Source: Rouxiella chamberiensis (GTDB lineage: Bacteria > Pseudomonadota > Gammaproteobacteria > Enterobacterales > Enterobacteriaceae). Taken from it: 64,000 bases of DNA. Every line of letters begins with the position of its first letter. Positions within the stretch are counted from its first letter, which is position 1. The stretch covers positions 2,976,001-3,040,000 of the forward strand of contig NZ_CP114058.1 in assembly GCF_026967475.1 (NCBI RefSeq), in the 5' to 3' direction. The notes beneath the pieces are model-generated. The model searched no databases. It was not told where the DNA came from and was given only the letters and a program-made list of their open reading frames with translations. The translations under genes were made by a program, and so were the position numbers. Shown here in pieces: positions 33,901 through 45,437 of this stretch.

Positions 33901-35389
33901 GTTTCAGCAGCGGTAATCTTTTAAGAAAGCGGATTTCGAGCAGCCTCAGCAGCCGGTTGGCAATGACTTCATCTTCTTGCGCATTGCCCCGCTCAAGCAG
34001 CGCCTCGAGGGGCGTCTGGTAGTCATAGTTGTCGGGATGATAATCGTCACCGTGCTGCGCCAGCGTGTTGTCACGCATATGATGATCGCCGATTTCCGCC
34101 GGAAGATAATGACGCACGCGGTCAACAAGATGGGCAAACTCGTTCTTTACCTTGCCGATCAGTGCAGGCGCGATGACTTGTGTCAGATTGCCCGCATGGC
34201 CTTCGAGCTGGATCTGATTAATCGCTTCATTAAGGGCATGGCTCTTTACCCCGACCAGCGCATAAAAATCGATCATCAGTGCCAACTGCGCATCATGCAA
34301 TGCGCTGCCCAACTGAAGTGAGGACATGCCCTTTACCGAAATAAGTTTAAGGACATCCTGATTTAACAGGGAAATAAGCAGAGACTCAGGATCAACTTCA
34401 TTTTCGCCGTTCAGCGCATCGATATTCTTTAATTTAAGAATATCTTCACTTTTCTCAAGTCGGGTGCGTAATTCATGCAGGCGGTAATTATTGACGACCG
34501 CATTCTGCGGGTCAGGTTCATTCGCATTAATCAGCCTGATAAGCGATTCTATGCGCTCTTTATTTTCGACCACGATAAAATGGCTGGCAATCTCTCTGAT
34601 GCGTTTTTTCTGCTGTAAGGTAAAGGGATGCGTGCCGACCGAGTCTCTAATATTGTGAAGTTCGGTAATAAGCAGGCAGAGGGTTTCGGATAATATTTTC
34701 TCTTTGATGGCGGGAAAGGCGCTATCCAGCGTCGCCCATTGATTTTCAATGTTATTAAACGCAATGGCGAACCGCGAGATAGCGTCCGTACCGCCGTCGT
34801 AGTCTTGAAAATGTGCGTTAACATGACTGGCCGCCAGATGACGGTATTGCGCACAAGAACGATCGTCACCATGCAGAGCCTGAGAAATCACCCGAAAAAA
34901 GCTGTCTCCGTCAAACGAGGAGAACGGCCGAGTTGCATCATCAATCAAACTGTAATGTTCATAATGCGGCGTGCAAAACCGTTGCAGCGTGACTGTGCGG
35001 CGGGCATGTTTGTCACCGATGCTGCGATGCCCCAAAGGCTCGCGAAACAGAATGTGAATGTTCAGGGCGTCAGCCAGCGCGGGTATCGCGATGTCTGCGA
35101 TTTCACGGCTCCAGCGGCCCGGCGTGCGAAGGGTATCGACAAGGCGTTGGTGGTGATTGTTCTGCGTTAAACTTCCTGTGGCGAGGCTTTCGGCAGACGA
35201 TGTTTCCCCGGGCGCGCCATCAGTAAAAAGGGGAGAGTCCGCCGTTCTGGCGTAAAAACTTTGTGGCTGCAAGGGAGAACCCATCACGCCCGCCAAATAT
35301 TCAGGCGCAGCGATATTTTCATCAGCCGCGATAATCGCGTTGGCGGACTGCACCGGCGTCGATATTGGAATAGTAGTATGTTCCGACAT
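30944..35389 (-). CDS. 1481-residue putative effector-like protein with a permuted OTU-like module
   Basis: Not recognised as any named family over its full length. The N-terminus (1-80) is Ser/Thr/Ala/Pro-rich with no signal peptide. Residues 81-200 resemble an OTU deubiquitinase in swapped order: GRWSREIADIAIPALADAL then HYEHYSLI (candidate His145) come first, followed by FDGDSFFRVISQALHG, where the nucleophile Cys is Ser163. A long helical region follows; HEITH at 610-614 is an HEXXH motif; RFKRKRDDD near 918-926 is a basic patch; the last 130 residues look like coiled coil. GAAAGAG precedes the ATG. It lies between queE and eno, where E. coli has no such gene. The 5' half is AT-richer than the surroundings. 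Transfer is likely; a host-directed role is inference. Confidence 0.75.
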   Translation of the reverse strand: MSEHTTIPISTPVQSANAIIAADENIAAPEYLAGVMGSPLQPQSFYARTADSPLFTDGAPGETSSAESLATGSLTQNNHHQRLVDTLRTPGRWSREIADIAIPALADALNIHILFREPLGHRSIGDKHARRTVTLQRFCTPHYEHYSLIDDATRPFSSFDGDSFFRVISQALHGDDRSCAQYRHLAASHVNAHFQDYDGGTDAISRFAIAFNNIENQWATLDSAFPAIKEKILSETLCLLITELHNIRDSVGTHPFTLQQKKRIREIASHFIVVENKERIESLIRLINANEPDPQNAVVNNYRLHELRTRLEKSEDILKLKNIDALNGENEVDPESLLISLLNQDVLKLISVKGMSSLQLGSALHDAQLALMIDFYALVGVKSHALNEAINQIQLEGHAGNLTQVIAPALIGKVKNEFAHLVDRVRHYLPAEIGDHHMRDNTLAQHGDDYHPDNYDYQTPLEALLERGNAQEDEVIANRLLRLLEIRFLKRLPLLKLLENTVNNSLLLQEKSIVHEDEQKLFSAGHYAYPHIIDTLLDSRRERLAILLEEMPAAPLIIGDDFPVSEMSLEGLPYGPRGLSLAQIENWLADKSLSNTRLSCIGLYSCTAMHEITHTGSLDIRWMNNLHDSTLLQAFPLLPNPRLDHDADRFALIDTLVYVGREIEEPLQGRHPLGVLLDYSHRIFQQINGLSLTDNQLVYLLVTEYKDAILVIANRMYDEHGEDYSPLADWETLLVSVARDGQLAQKLENCPNEAFDIVNGLCEPALFRALALAKNIAIGKGFIKTNFSHYFNPAGERVYTPATLPDTYINIMPDSLFLISLPQPAHSIAGRVVVVPRHGGVSNLELLQDCIALDDKNAPAPGAAIAVDQQKRQAFLALVRQVADFAQKPDTVADSAKAAVETSLSIPESYAALKHQARFKRKRDDDPNNDGASSSGITGHAGRQHKSAATSVVVAASVRGQRQSVAPHDTLVKAPQQALQLALMAEHAALDFHTRALSLMAAYEMLLAAARTATQSPRQAADVLIRNSGMGAKLATVRGYRLCVDQLLSYYFTLIHQLFSAQALTSKEVYALTLEHSPWESSPGTRALALINHGQYSTSVQFIHVMLAAGVAEGSQRELKQFLNTRTHDFAHPRTVMQSRRDGFNRIKHEARQDWSRTPHALSGQAQQIIALLSRHQLLDDERQIASLHKKSRVALKASDQSALAALQAPLLERMLDGQRALESSLSAEYLRLGRQEKHLAARPLNAGQTRHFARQPQRASLLEFTARLSDVLADYRRITAQASRASQEKDSIFERQENERRRAMNLAVEPTAPGNVVSFLMTEMLPLVTQPKNTSSSSEPRYHGLQQTESYRDSLSKRLAQLEVVDRRLKNLNDEDDALQVLARRLGRLRDQKVPPEKAQDINKIIEQALDRRTHNDAAQELERLAYRTEMINQQVNTLKNKGLEQDLQRLQQFNRQHQTHREIQPPGNMRQTARTTQAR

Positions 35390-35460
35390 TCTCTTTCCTT
35401 TTAAACCGACAAGCCTTTTTTAAATAAAAATTTAAACACCCATTTATTTAACCGGGCAAT

Positions 35461-35491
35461 ATTCTGGGCGCACAAGATTCTTACCCAGAAT
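35461..35491. repeat. inverted repeat upstream of the 1481-residue gene
   Basis: ATTCTGGG (35461-35468) and CCCAGAAT (35484-35491) form a perfect 8-base inverted repeat with 15 bases between. It lies 72 bases upstream of the large gene's start in an AT-rich leader. There is no U tract in the sense direction, so it is more likely an operator than a terminator. Confidence 0.5.
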
Positions 35492-35652
35492 AAAAAAAGA
35501 TTAACAGGCATAATAAGGCGTTTTATAGCTGCACTTTCTGCAAGACAGTCTACCCACTGCGAACGCTTATTCTATAAGAGAACGATTAAGTGAATATTCT
35601 AAAAGGTTAAGACGATGAGTCGATTTTTTTATTTTCGGCACGTGACGGGCAT

Positions 35653-35677
35653 AAAAAAACCCGCCGAAGCGGGTTTT
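35653..35677 (-). terminator. eno terminator
   Basis: AAAACCCGC and GCGGGTTTT pair perfectly over a TTCG tetraloop on the minus strand, followed by a T run. It lies 20 bases after the eno stop codon. The strong tetraloop and U tract make it a clear intrinsic terminator. Confidence 0.94.
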
Positions 35678-35697
35678 ATAAAGCAAGGGGGCAGAAA

Positions 35698-38730
<3,033 letters not shown>

Positions 38731-38879
38731 TTAGGTTTAAAGACGATGGAATAACCAAGACGGGAAAGCAGTATACCCGAACCTTTAGTGCGCCACAAAC
38801 GATCGTTTTATTCTCTTCACCTGTCGACCCTCCGGCAACCCCTCGCCTGTACACTTTGGGTCTTAACATGGCAAATCCC

Positions 38880-39884
38880 TTATAAAACAATTATGTAATC
38901 ACAAAAATTTGATTTTTTAGCCGCTTGGGCTGCAAAAAAGGCCATATATTTCAATTTATTAACTTTTTGTTGCCTCACCGTAAACTCGTCAGTCAGCGCT
39001 AGACTAACAGTCATGTTGAACGGTGTTTTGATATCGATCACCGCAATGCAAAGTTTATTTAATCTCGCTGGTTTCTGCGCAGACTTTTCCTGCTGCTTAA
39101 CCTGCTGCCATGCCTCTTCCATCTGCTCAAGCGTAGCGTCTTCCATTTTCAGACCGGCATCACGGATGATAAGTTCAACCTGACGAAAACGGCGTTCGAA
39201 TTTTTTATTCGCCGCCTGAAGCGCTCCTTCGGCCTTGTGCCCGAGATGGCGGGAAAGATTCACCGTCGCAAACAGCATATCGCCGATTTCTTCGCCGAGC
39301 TTTTCCTGATCGACCACCGCCTGTTTGGCCTCGTACATCACTTCGTCGATTTCTTCATAGACTTTGTCGAGCACAGGCCCGAGCGTAGTCCAGTCGAAGC
39401 CGACATTGGCGCAGCGTTTTTGAATCTTGTGCGCTTTCATCAGCGCAGGAAGGTTGCCCGGAATATCGTCCAGCGCGGAGTAAAGCGCCTTGTCGGCCCG
39501 CTCCTGAATCTTGCCCTTCTCCCAGTCGACCAGCACCTGCTCTTTGTCTTTGACCGTTTCGCCGCCCTGCGGATTGAAAATGTGCGGATGCCGATGCTCG
39601 AGTTTGTCGCTGATGGCCGTGCAGATATCGTCGAAATCGAACAGCCCCTGCTCGCTGGCCATTTGGGCATAAAACACGACCTGGAACAGCAGATCGCCGA
39701 GTTCACCGCGCAGATCGTCGAAATCTTTGCGCTCGATGGCATCCAGCACTTCATAGGTTTCTTCGAGCGTATAGGGCGCGATGGTCTCAAAACTCTGGGC
39801 TTTGTCCCACGGGCAGCCCGTGGCGGGATCACGCAAGGTTTTCATGATTCCAAGGAGGCGTTGCAGCGGGAGGGAAGAATTCAT
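38880..39884 (-). CDS. mazG: nucleoside triphosphate pyrophosphohydrolase MazG, with abnormal C-terminal tail
   Basis: MazG hydrolyses NTPs and dNTPs to monophosphates and can lower ppGpp. Both MazG domains are intact: LRDPATGCPWDKAQSFETIA with LEETYEVLDAI and ELGDLLFQVVFYAQ, and the second with DKVYEEIDEVMYEA and EIGDMLFATVNLSRH. The family ends just after WQQVKQQE, but here the frame runs on for about 68 residues into AT-rich DNA. Both other frames stop within about 40 bases of the A run at 39085-39088, so a one-base error or a lost stop is likely. The start at 39884 is chosen by homology; 39896 is the alternative. Confidence 0.88.
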   Translation of the reverse strand: MNSSLPLQRLLGIMKTLRDPATGCPWDKAQSFETIAPYTLEETYEVLDAIERKDFDDLRGELGDLLFQVVFYAQMASEQGLFDFDDICTAISDKLEHRHPHIFNPQGGETVKDKEQVLVDWEKGKIQERADKALYSALDDIPGNLPALMKAHKIQKRCANVGFDWTTLGPVLDKVYEEIDEVMYEAKQAVVDQEKLGEEIGDMLFATVNLSRHLGHKAEGALQAANKKFERRFRQVELIIRDAGLKMEDATLEQMEEAWQQVKQQEKSAQKPARLNKLCIAVIDIKTPFNMTVSLALTDEFTVRQQKVNKLKYMAFFAAQAAKKSNFCDYIIVL

Positions 39885-39960
39885 CAGGCTTTCCATAAGT
39901 TTATTATTACATCTGTATTCAAATTAATTGACGTTGCCGACTGAACATCATCTTTGAGTT

Positions 39961-40002
39961 TGACGTTGCAGCACAGAGTTTGCTGTATGTGCTGCAACGT
40001 CA
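39961..40002. terminator. long perfect hairpin between mazG and relA
   Basis: TGACGTTGCAGCACA (39961-39975) pairs without mismatch with TGTGCTGCAACGTCA (39988-40002) around a 12-base loop. It begins 14 bases after the relA stop. No long U tract follows, so it may act as a 3'-end stabiliser or processing site as much as a terminator. No mazEF toxin-antitoxin genes lie here, unlike in E. coli. Confidence 0.7.
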
Positions 40003-40015
40003 GTGACGCGGGAAA

Positions 40016-42260
40016 TCAGCTCCCGTGCAGACGTTTGGCTTCAATGACGTCCGGCAGCTGGTTCAGTTTGGCGATAACCCGGCTCAATACCTGCGGGTTG
40101 TAAATTTCGATGTCCATGTCGATGGTCGCCAGCATGTTTTTAGTGTCGCTGCGGCTGGCAACGCCCAGCACGTTGACCTTTTCGTTCGCCAGAATGGTCG
40201 TGATGTCACGCAGTAGCCCACTCCTGTCATTGGCGACCACGCGCAGCACCAGCGAATAGCCGCTGGAATAGCTTTCGCCCCACACCGCATCAACGATACG
40301 CTCGGGCGCGTGGGATTTGAGGTCTTCAAGCTGATCGCAATCGGCACGGTGAATGGAAATACCGCGCCCCTGCGTAATGAAGCCGATTATCTCGTCGCCC
40401 GGAATCGGCTGGCAGCAGCGGGCAATGTGGTGCATCAGGTTGCCCACGCCTTCGACCACCACGCGGCCATTCTCTTTCGAACCGGTGCGTGCCGGTGCGC
40501 GAGTCGATTTCTGCGTCAGCTGACGCAGCGCTTCTTCGTCGAGTTCTTCCGCACTCGGCTTTTTCAGCTGCGATTGCAGGTAGTTCGCCATCTGGTTCAG
40601 GCGAATATCGCCGTTGCCAATCGCCGCCAGCAGTTCGTCGAGCGAGTTGAAGTTGTAGCGCGGCAGCAACAGCTTCTCGGCGTCTTTCAGGCTGATATCC
40701 AGTCTGTCCAGCTCGTCGTCGAGGATCTGTTTACCGGCAATGATATTCTTGTCGCGATCCTGCTTGCGGAACCAGTTCTGGATCTTCGAACGGCCCCGGC
40801 TGGTGGTGATATAGCCCAGACTCGGATTCAGCCAGTCGCGGCTCGGGTTCGGATGCTTCTGGGTAATAACCTCGATCTGGTCGCCCATCTGCAACTGATA
40901 GGTGAACGGCACAATGCGGCCACCGATTTTGGCACCGATGCAGCGGTGTCCGACATCGCTGTGAATGTGATAGGCGAAGTCCAGCGGCGTGGAGCCGGTC
41001 GGTAAATCGACCACGTCGCCTTTTGGCGTAAACACATAAACGCGATCGTCGAAGACCTGACTGCGCACTTCGTCGAGCATTTCGCCCGAATCGGCCATCT
41101 CTTCCTGCCACGCAATCAGCTTGCGCAGCCAGGCGATACGCCCTTCGTAGCCGCCGCTGCGGCCACCCACCACGGCCGTGCCCTCTTTGTATTTCCAGTG
41201 TGCCGCAACGCCCAGTTCGGCATCTTCATGCATCTGGCGGGTGCGGATCTGGACTTCAAGGGTTTTGCCGCGCGGGCCAAGCACTACCGTATGAATAGAC
41301 TGGTAACCGTTGGGTTTCGGGTTGGCGACATAATCGTCAAACTCGTCGGGCAGATGGCGGAAATGGGTATGCACGATGCCAAGCGCAGCGTAGCAGTCCT
41401 GAAGACGCTCGACCACCACGCGAACGGCACGCACGTCAAACAGCTCGTCAAAGGAGAGCGATTTTTTCTGCATCTTGCGCCAGATGCTGTAGATATGTTT
41501 CGGACGGCCATACACATCGACTTTAATGCCCTCTTCCGCCATCGCGTTGCGCACGGTGGAAACAAAGTCGTCGATGTACTGTGCACGGTCGATACGGCGC
41601 TCGTGCAGCAGTTTGGCAATCCGCTTGTATTCGTCGGGATGCAGATAACGGAAGCAGAAATCCTCAAGCTCCCATTTCAGCTGACCGATTCCCAGCCGGT
41701 TGGCGAGCGGCGCATAGATATTGGTACACTCTTTGGCCGCCAGCACGCGCTCTTCTTCGGGCGCATCCTTGACTTCCCGCAGGTGGGCGATACGTTTCTG
41801 CAAGCTTCAGCACCACGCAGCGGAAATCTTCGACCATCGCCAGCAGCATGCGGCGAACGTTGTCGACCTGTTCGGAGGCCATGGAGTCGTTTTGGGTCGC
41901 CTTGAGCTGGCGGATGGCGTCCATGTCGCGCACGCCGTGAACCAGATAGGTTATTTCCTTGCCGAAATCTTTGGTCAGCGTATTTTCGTCGATGACGTCG
42001 TCGTCAACCAGCGGGAACAGCAGGGCCGCCCGCATGCTGTCGTTGTCCATGCTGAGCGTGGAGAGGATTTCGACCATCTCCAGACCGCGCCACAGCAGCA
42101 GCGAGGCATTGGGATGCCCCTGAGTATGTTGTTCGCAGTAGCGCCAGGTTGCAGCTAAACGCTCACATGATTCCTGACTGGAGATGCCTAAAGTCGTGAT
42201 CCACTCGTCAAGCGCAAATTCGCCAGCCGTATTCAAATGTGCACTTCGTACCGCAACCAT
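40016..42260 (-). pseudogene. relA: GTP pyrophosphokinase RelA, single-base frameshift
   Basis: RelA makes (p)ppGpp on ribosomes with uncharged tRNA. The first part starts at 42260 (MVAVRSAHLNTAGEF) and holds the inactive hydrolase-like domain. The frame breaks at about residue 154 at TTT 41795-41797; with one A fewer on the coding strand VVLKLAE joins RIAHLREVKDAPEEERV. The second part has the synthetase (NGYQSIHTVVLGPRG), TGS (VYVFTPKGDVVDLPTGSTPL), zinc-finger and ACT domains, ending IEAKRLHGS. The repaired length is 747 residues (E. coli 744). Sequencing error is favoured; a real relA mutation would impair the stringent response. Confidence 0.93.
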
Positions 42261-42610
42261 AACCTCTCCCTACGTTTCTGGTATACCCATCGCGCCTAAC
42301 TGTCACTCCCCAAGGTGGGTATCGACCTGGTGTTATCTTGCCCATTCGCCACCAGCGTGGCAACTCCTTCCACCTCGGCTGCCTGCATAATAATGCGAAT
42401 AATTGATATCCGGCACTTAGACGCGTGGTGCTACAGAGAGTAGAATTGGGACAGTATTCCCGCAAGCGGGTTCATAATTATCCCGCGCGTTTGCTGCAAA
42501 AGTTACCGTTTTAAGAAAACTTCTATTACTTTGGGTAGCATTGACTTTGCATAGCTATGAACCTTTCTGCATAGCTTTGCGCGCCGCCAATTCTCCCACA
42601 TTGGAACCTC
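42261..42610. other. intergenic region between relA and barA
   Basis: This 350-base gap between divergent relA and barA should hold both promoters. In E. coli rlmD occupies this interval; here no trace of it is seen. A repeated nonamer, TGCATAGCT, is at 42548-42556 and 42568-42576, 35-63 bases before the barA start. Confidence 0.6.
42548..42576. repeat. direct repeat upstream of barA
   Basis: Two exact copies of TGCATAGCT begin 20 bases apart (42548 and 42568), about two helical turns. This is the spacing expected for a dimeric or cooperative DNA-binding protein on one face of the helix. They lie just upstream of barA. No known regulator was matched. Confidence 0.45.
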
Positions 42611-45388
42611 ATGACCAAATATAGCCTGCGGGCAAGAATGATGATTTTAATTCTGGCCCCCACGTTGATGATGGGGTTGCTGCTCAGCACCTTTTTTGTC
42701 GTGCATCGCTACAACGAGCTGCAAAACCAGCTGATTGATTCAGGCACCAGCATTATAGAGCCTTTGGCGGTAGCCAGTGAATACGGAATGACCTATCGCG
42801 AGCGGGCGCCCATTACGCGGCTGATTAACCGCCTGCACCGCACGCATTCGGAAATCGTGCGCGCCATCAGCGTGTACGACGGCAACAACGTGCTTTTTAC
42901 GTCATCAAACCCTCTGCGTGATCCGGGCATATTGCGGGTCGAAGCCGGTATGCCGCTGCCGCAGGATCTCACGCAGCAGCGCTCGGGTGATTCTCTGATT
43001 CTGCGCACGCCCATTCTTGCCGAAAACCACACCGCCGCCGATGACAGCACCTTTCAGGAAATGTCGGACCATAATCTTGGCTACATCGCCGTCGAGCTGG
43101 ACCTCGGGTCGGTAAGATTGCAGCAGTATCAGGAGGCGTTTATCTCGACTCTGCTTCTGCTGCTGTGCCTGGGCATCGCGACCCTGTTTGCCTACCGACT
43201 GGTGCGCGACGTTACCGGGCCTATCCGCAACATGGTCAATACCGTAGACCGCATCCGGCGCGGTCAGCTCGACAGCCGCGTGGAAGGCAATATGCTCGGT
43301 GAACTGAGTATGCTGAAAAACGGCATCAATTCGATGGCGATGTCGTTGACCGCCTATCACGAAGAGGTGCAGCAAAATATCGATCAAGCCACCTCGGATC
43401 TGCGCGAAACGCTGGAGCAGATGGAGATTCAGAACGTCGAGCTGGATCTGGCCAAGAAGCGCGCGCAGGAAGCCGCGCGTATCAAGTCCGAGTTTCTGGC
43501 CAATATGTCCCATGAGTTGCGCACCCCGCTTAACGGCGTCATCGGTTTTACCCGTCAAACCCTGAAAACGCCGCTGTCACCGACGCAATCGGACTATTTG
43601 CAAACTATCGAGCGCTCGGCCAACAACCTGCTTACCATCATCAATGATGTGCTGGACTTCTCAAAGCTTGAAGCCGGTAAACTGGTGCTGGAGCACATTC
43701 CGTTTTCGCTGCGTGAAATGCTCGACGAGGTAGTGATTCTCCTCGCGCATAGCGCGCACGACAAAGGGCTGGAGCTGACGATCAATGTGCACAATAATGT
43801 GCCGGAACAAGTGCTTGGCGATCCCATGCGCCTTCAGCAAGTGGTGACCAACTTACTCGGTAATGCGATTAAATTCACCGAAAACGGCAACATTGATATC
43901 AATGTGGAATTGCGCTCGCAAAACAATTTGCAAGTCGAACTGGAGATGCAGATTCATGACACGGGTATCGGCATTTCCGAACATCAGCAGTCGCAACTGT
44001 TTCAGGCGTTTCGCCAGGCCGATGCCAGCATTACCCGTCGCCACGGCGGGACCGGCCTCGGGCTGGTAATTACGCAGCGGCTGGTAAAAGAGATGGGCGG
44101 CGACATCAGCTTCTATAGCCAACTCGGAAGAGGTTCAACCTTCTGGTTCCACATCACATTGGAATTAAACGAAAATCACCCCCGGCTGCCGGTGTCGATG
44201 AGCTGTCTGGAGGGCAAAAAGCTGGCCTATATCGAAGCCAATCCTACCGCCAGCAAAGCCGTCAACGAGATACTCGCGACCACGCCTGCCGAGGTGATTC
44301 ACCGCACCAGTCAGGCGCTGCTGCCCGACGAGCATTTTGATCTCATCATTTACGGCATGCCTATCCTGCTCAATCATCACCTTCATGATTACGAAGAACG
44401 GCTGCAACAGCTTTTGGGGCGCTGCCACCGGTTGATTCTAGCGCTGCCGAGCCAATTCCAGATTTCCGCCGAGCAGCTGAAATACAAGGGCGTGTATGCC
44501 TGTCTCAGTAAGCCGCTGTCCAGCGTGCGCCTGATGCCTTACCTGCTTGAAGAGCCGATAGTTGCCGGTGCGGGCGAAGATACGCGTCGTGGCCAGCGAC
44601 TGCCGATGACGGTAATGGCGGTCGATGACAATCCCGCCAATCTGAAACTTATCGGCGCGCTGCTTGAAGAACTGGTCGATACGACTCTGCTGTGCCACAG
44701 CGGAGAAGAAGCCATCGAGCTCGCGAAGAACGTGGGTATGGATCTGATTCTTATGGATATTCAGATGCCAAAAATCGATGGTATTCGCACCAGCGAGCTG
44801 ATTCGTCAGTTGCCGCACCACAGCAAAACGCCGATAGTTGCGGTGACTGCGCACTCGCTAAGCGGAGAGCGGGAGCACTTCGTCAAGGCGGGCATGGAGG
44901 ATTATCTGTCGAAACCTATCGATGAGGCGATGCTCAAGGTTCTGCTGGCACGTCATCACTCCTCGCAGGCGCTGCCGCCTTACACGGCGGAGCCGGTGCG
45001 GGAAAAGGAGGGGGATCCGGCGTCGCTGAAATCGCTGGACTGGCCGCTGGCCCTGCGTCAATCCGCCAACAAAGAGGCGCTGGCCAAGGATCTGCTGCAA
45101 ATGCTGATCGATTTTCTCCCCGAAGTCAGCGCACGCGTCGATGCCATTATTCAGGGCGAGCAAGACGACGAGATTCTTGCCCTGATCCACAAATTGCACG
45201 GCAGTTGTAGCTACAGCGGGGTTCCGCGTTTAAAGCAGCACTGTTTTTACCTCGAGCAGCAATTGCGCAAAAACGTGCCTCTAGAGGCGCTGGAGCCGGA
45301 ATGGTTCGAGCTTCAGGATGAAATCGGCAACGTGATCCGCGAGGCTCGCGCGCATCTTCAGCGCAACCTCGCCTCGACGGCACACTAA
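42611..45388 (+). CDS. barA: hybrid sensor histidine kinase BarA
   Basis: BarA is the tripartite sensor kinase that phosphorylates UvrY and so drives CsrB/CsrC expression. Two membrane helices (about 10-30 and 175-195) flank a periplasmic domain; a HAMP domain follows. The H box [15 protein letters not shown] gives His301; HATPase motifs include [10 protein letters not shown] and [11 protein letters not shown]. The receiver domain has Asp716 in [12 protein letters not shown], and the C-terminal HPt domain has His863 in [12 protein letters not shown]. It has 925 residues (E. coli 918). It ends at a 13-base hairpin facing the PLP enzyme gene. Confidence 0.97.
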   Translation: MTKYSLRARMMILILAPTLMMGLLLSTFFVVHRYNELQNQLIDSGTSIIEPLAVASEYGMTYRERAPITRLINRLHRTHSEIVRAISVYDGNNVLFTSSNPLRDPGILRVEAGMPLPQDLTQQRSGDSLILRTPILAENHTAADDSTFQEMSDHNLGYIAVELDLGSVRLQQYQEAFISTLLLLLCLGIATLFAYRLVRDVTGPIRNMVNTVDRIRRGQLDSRVEGNMLGELSMLKNGINSMAMSLTAYHEEVQQNIDQATSDLRETLEQMEIQNVELDLAKKRAQEAARIKSEFLANMSHELRTPLNGVIGFTRQTLKTPLSPTQSDYLQTIERSANNLLTIINDVLDFSKLEAGKLVLEHIPFSLREMLDEVVILLAHSAHDKGLELTINVHNNVPEQVLGDPMRLQQVVTNLLGNAIKFTENGNIDINVELRSQNNLQVELEMQIHDTGIGISEHQQSQLFQAFRQADASITRRHGGTGLGLVITQRLVKEMGGDISFYSQLGRGSTFWFHITLELNENHPRLPVSMSCLEGKKLAYIEANPTASKAVNEILATTPAEVIHRTSQALLPDEHFDLIIYGMPILLNHHLHDYEERLQQLLGRCHRLILALPSQFQISAEQLKYKGVYACLSKPLSSVRLMPYLLEEPIVAGAGEDTRRGQRLPMTVMAVDDNPANLKLIGALLEELVDTTLLCHSGEEAIELAKNVGMDLILMDIQMPKIDGIRTSELIRQLPHHSKTPIVAVTAHSLSGEREHFVKAGMEDYLSKPIDEAMLKVLLARHHSSQALPPYTAEPVREKEGDPASLKSLDWPLALRQSANKEALAKDLLQMLIDFLPEVSARVDAIIQGEQDDEILALIHKLHGSCSYSGVPRLKQHCFYLEQQLRKNVPLEALEPEWFELQDEIGNVIREARAHLQRNLASTAH

Positions 45389-45389
45389 C

Positions 45390-45426
45390 GTTGTGCTGCG
45401 AAAAGACCCCGCCTTCGCAGCACAAC
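45390..45426. terminator. perfect hairpin between convergent barA and the PLP enzyme gene
   Basis: GTTGTGCTGCGAA (45390-45402) pairs perfectly with TTCGCAGCACAAC (45414-45426) over 11 bases. It starts one base after the barA stop and lies 12 bases from the convergent gene's stop. It is likely a shared terminator, although no U tract is present. Confidence 0.7.
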
Positions 45427-45437
45427 ATTCACGTGTT

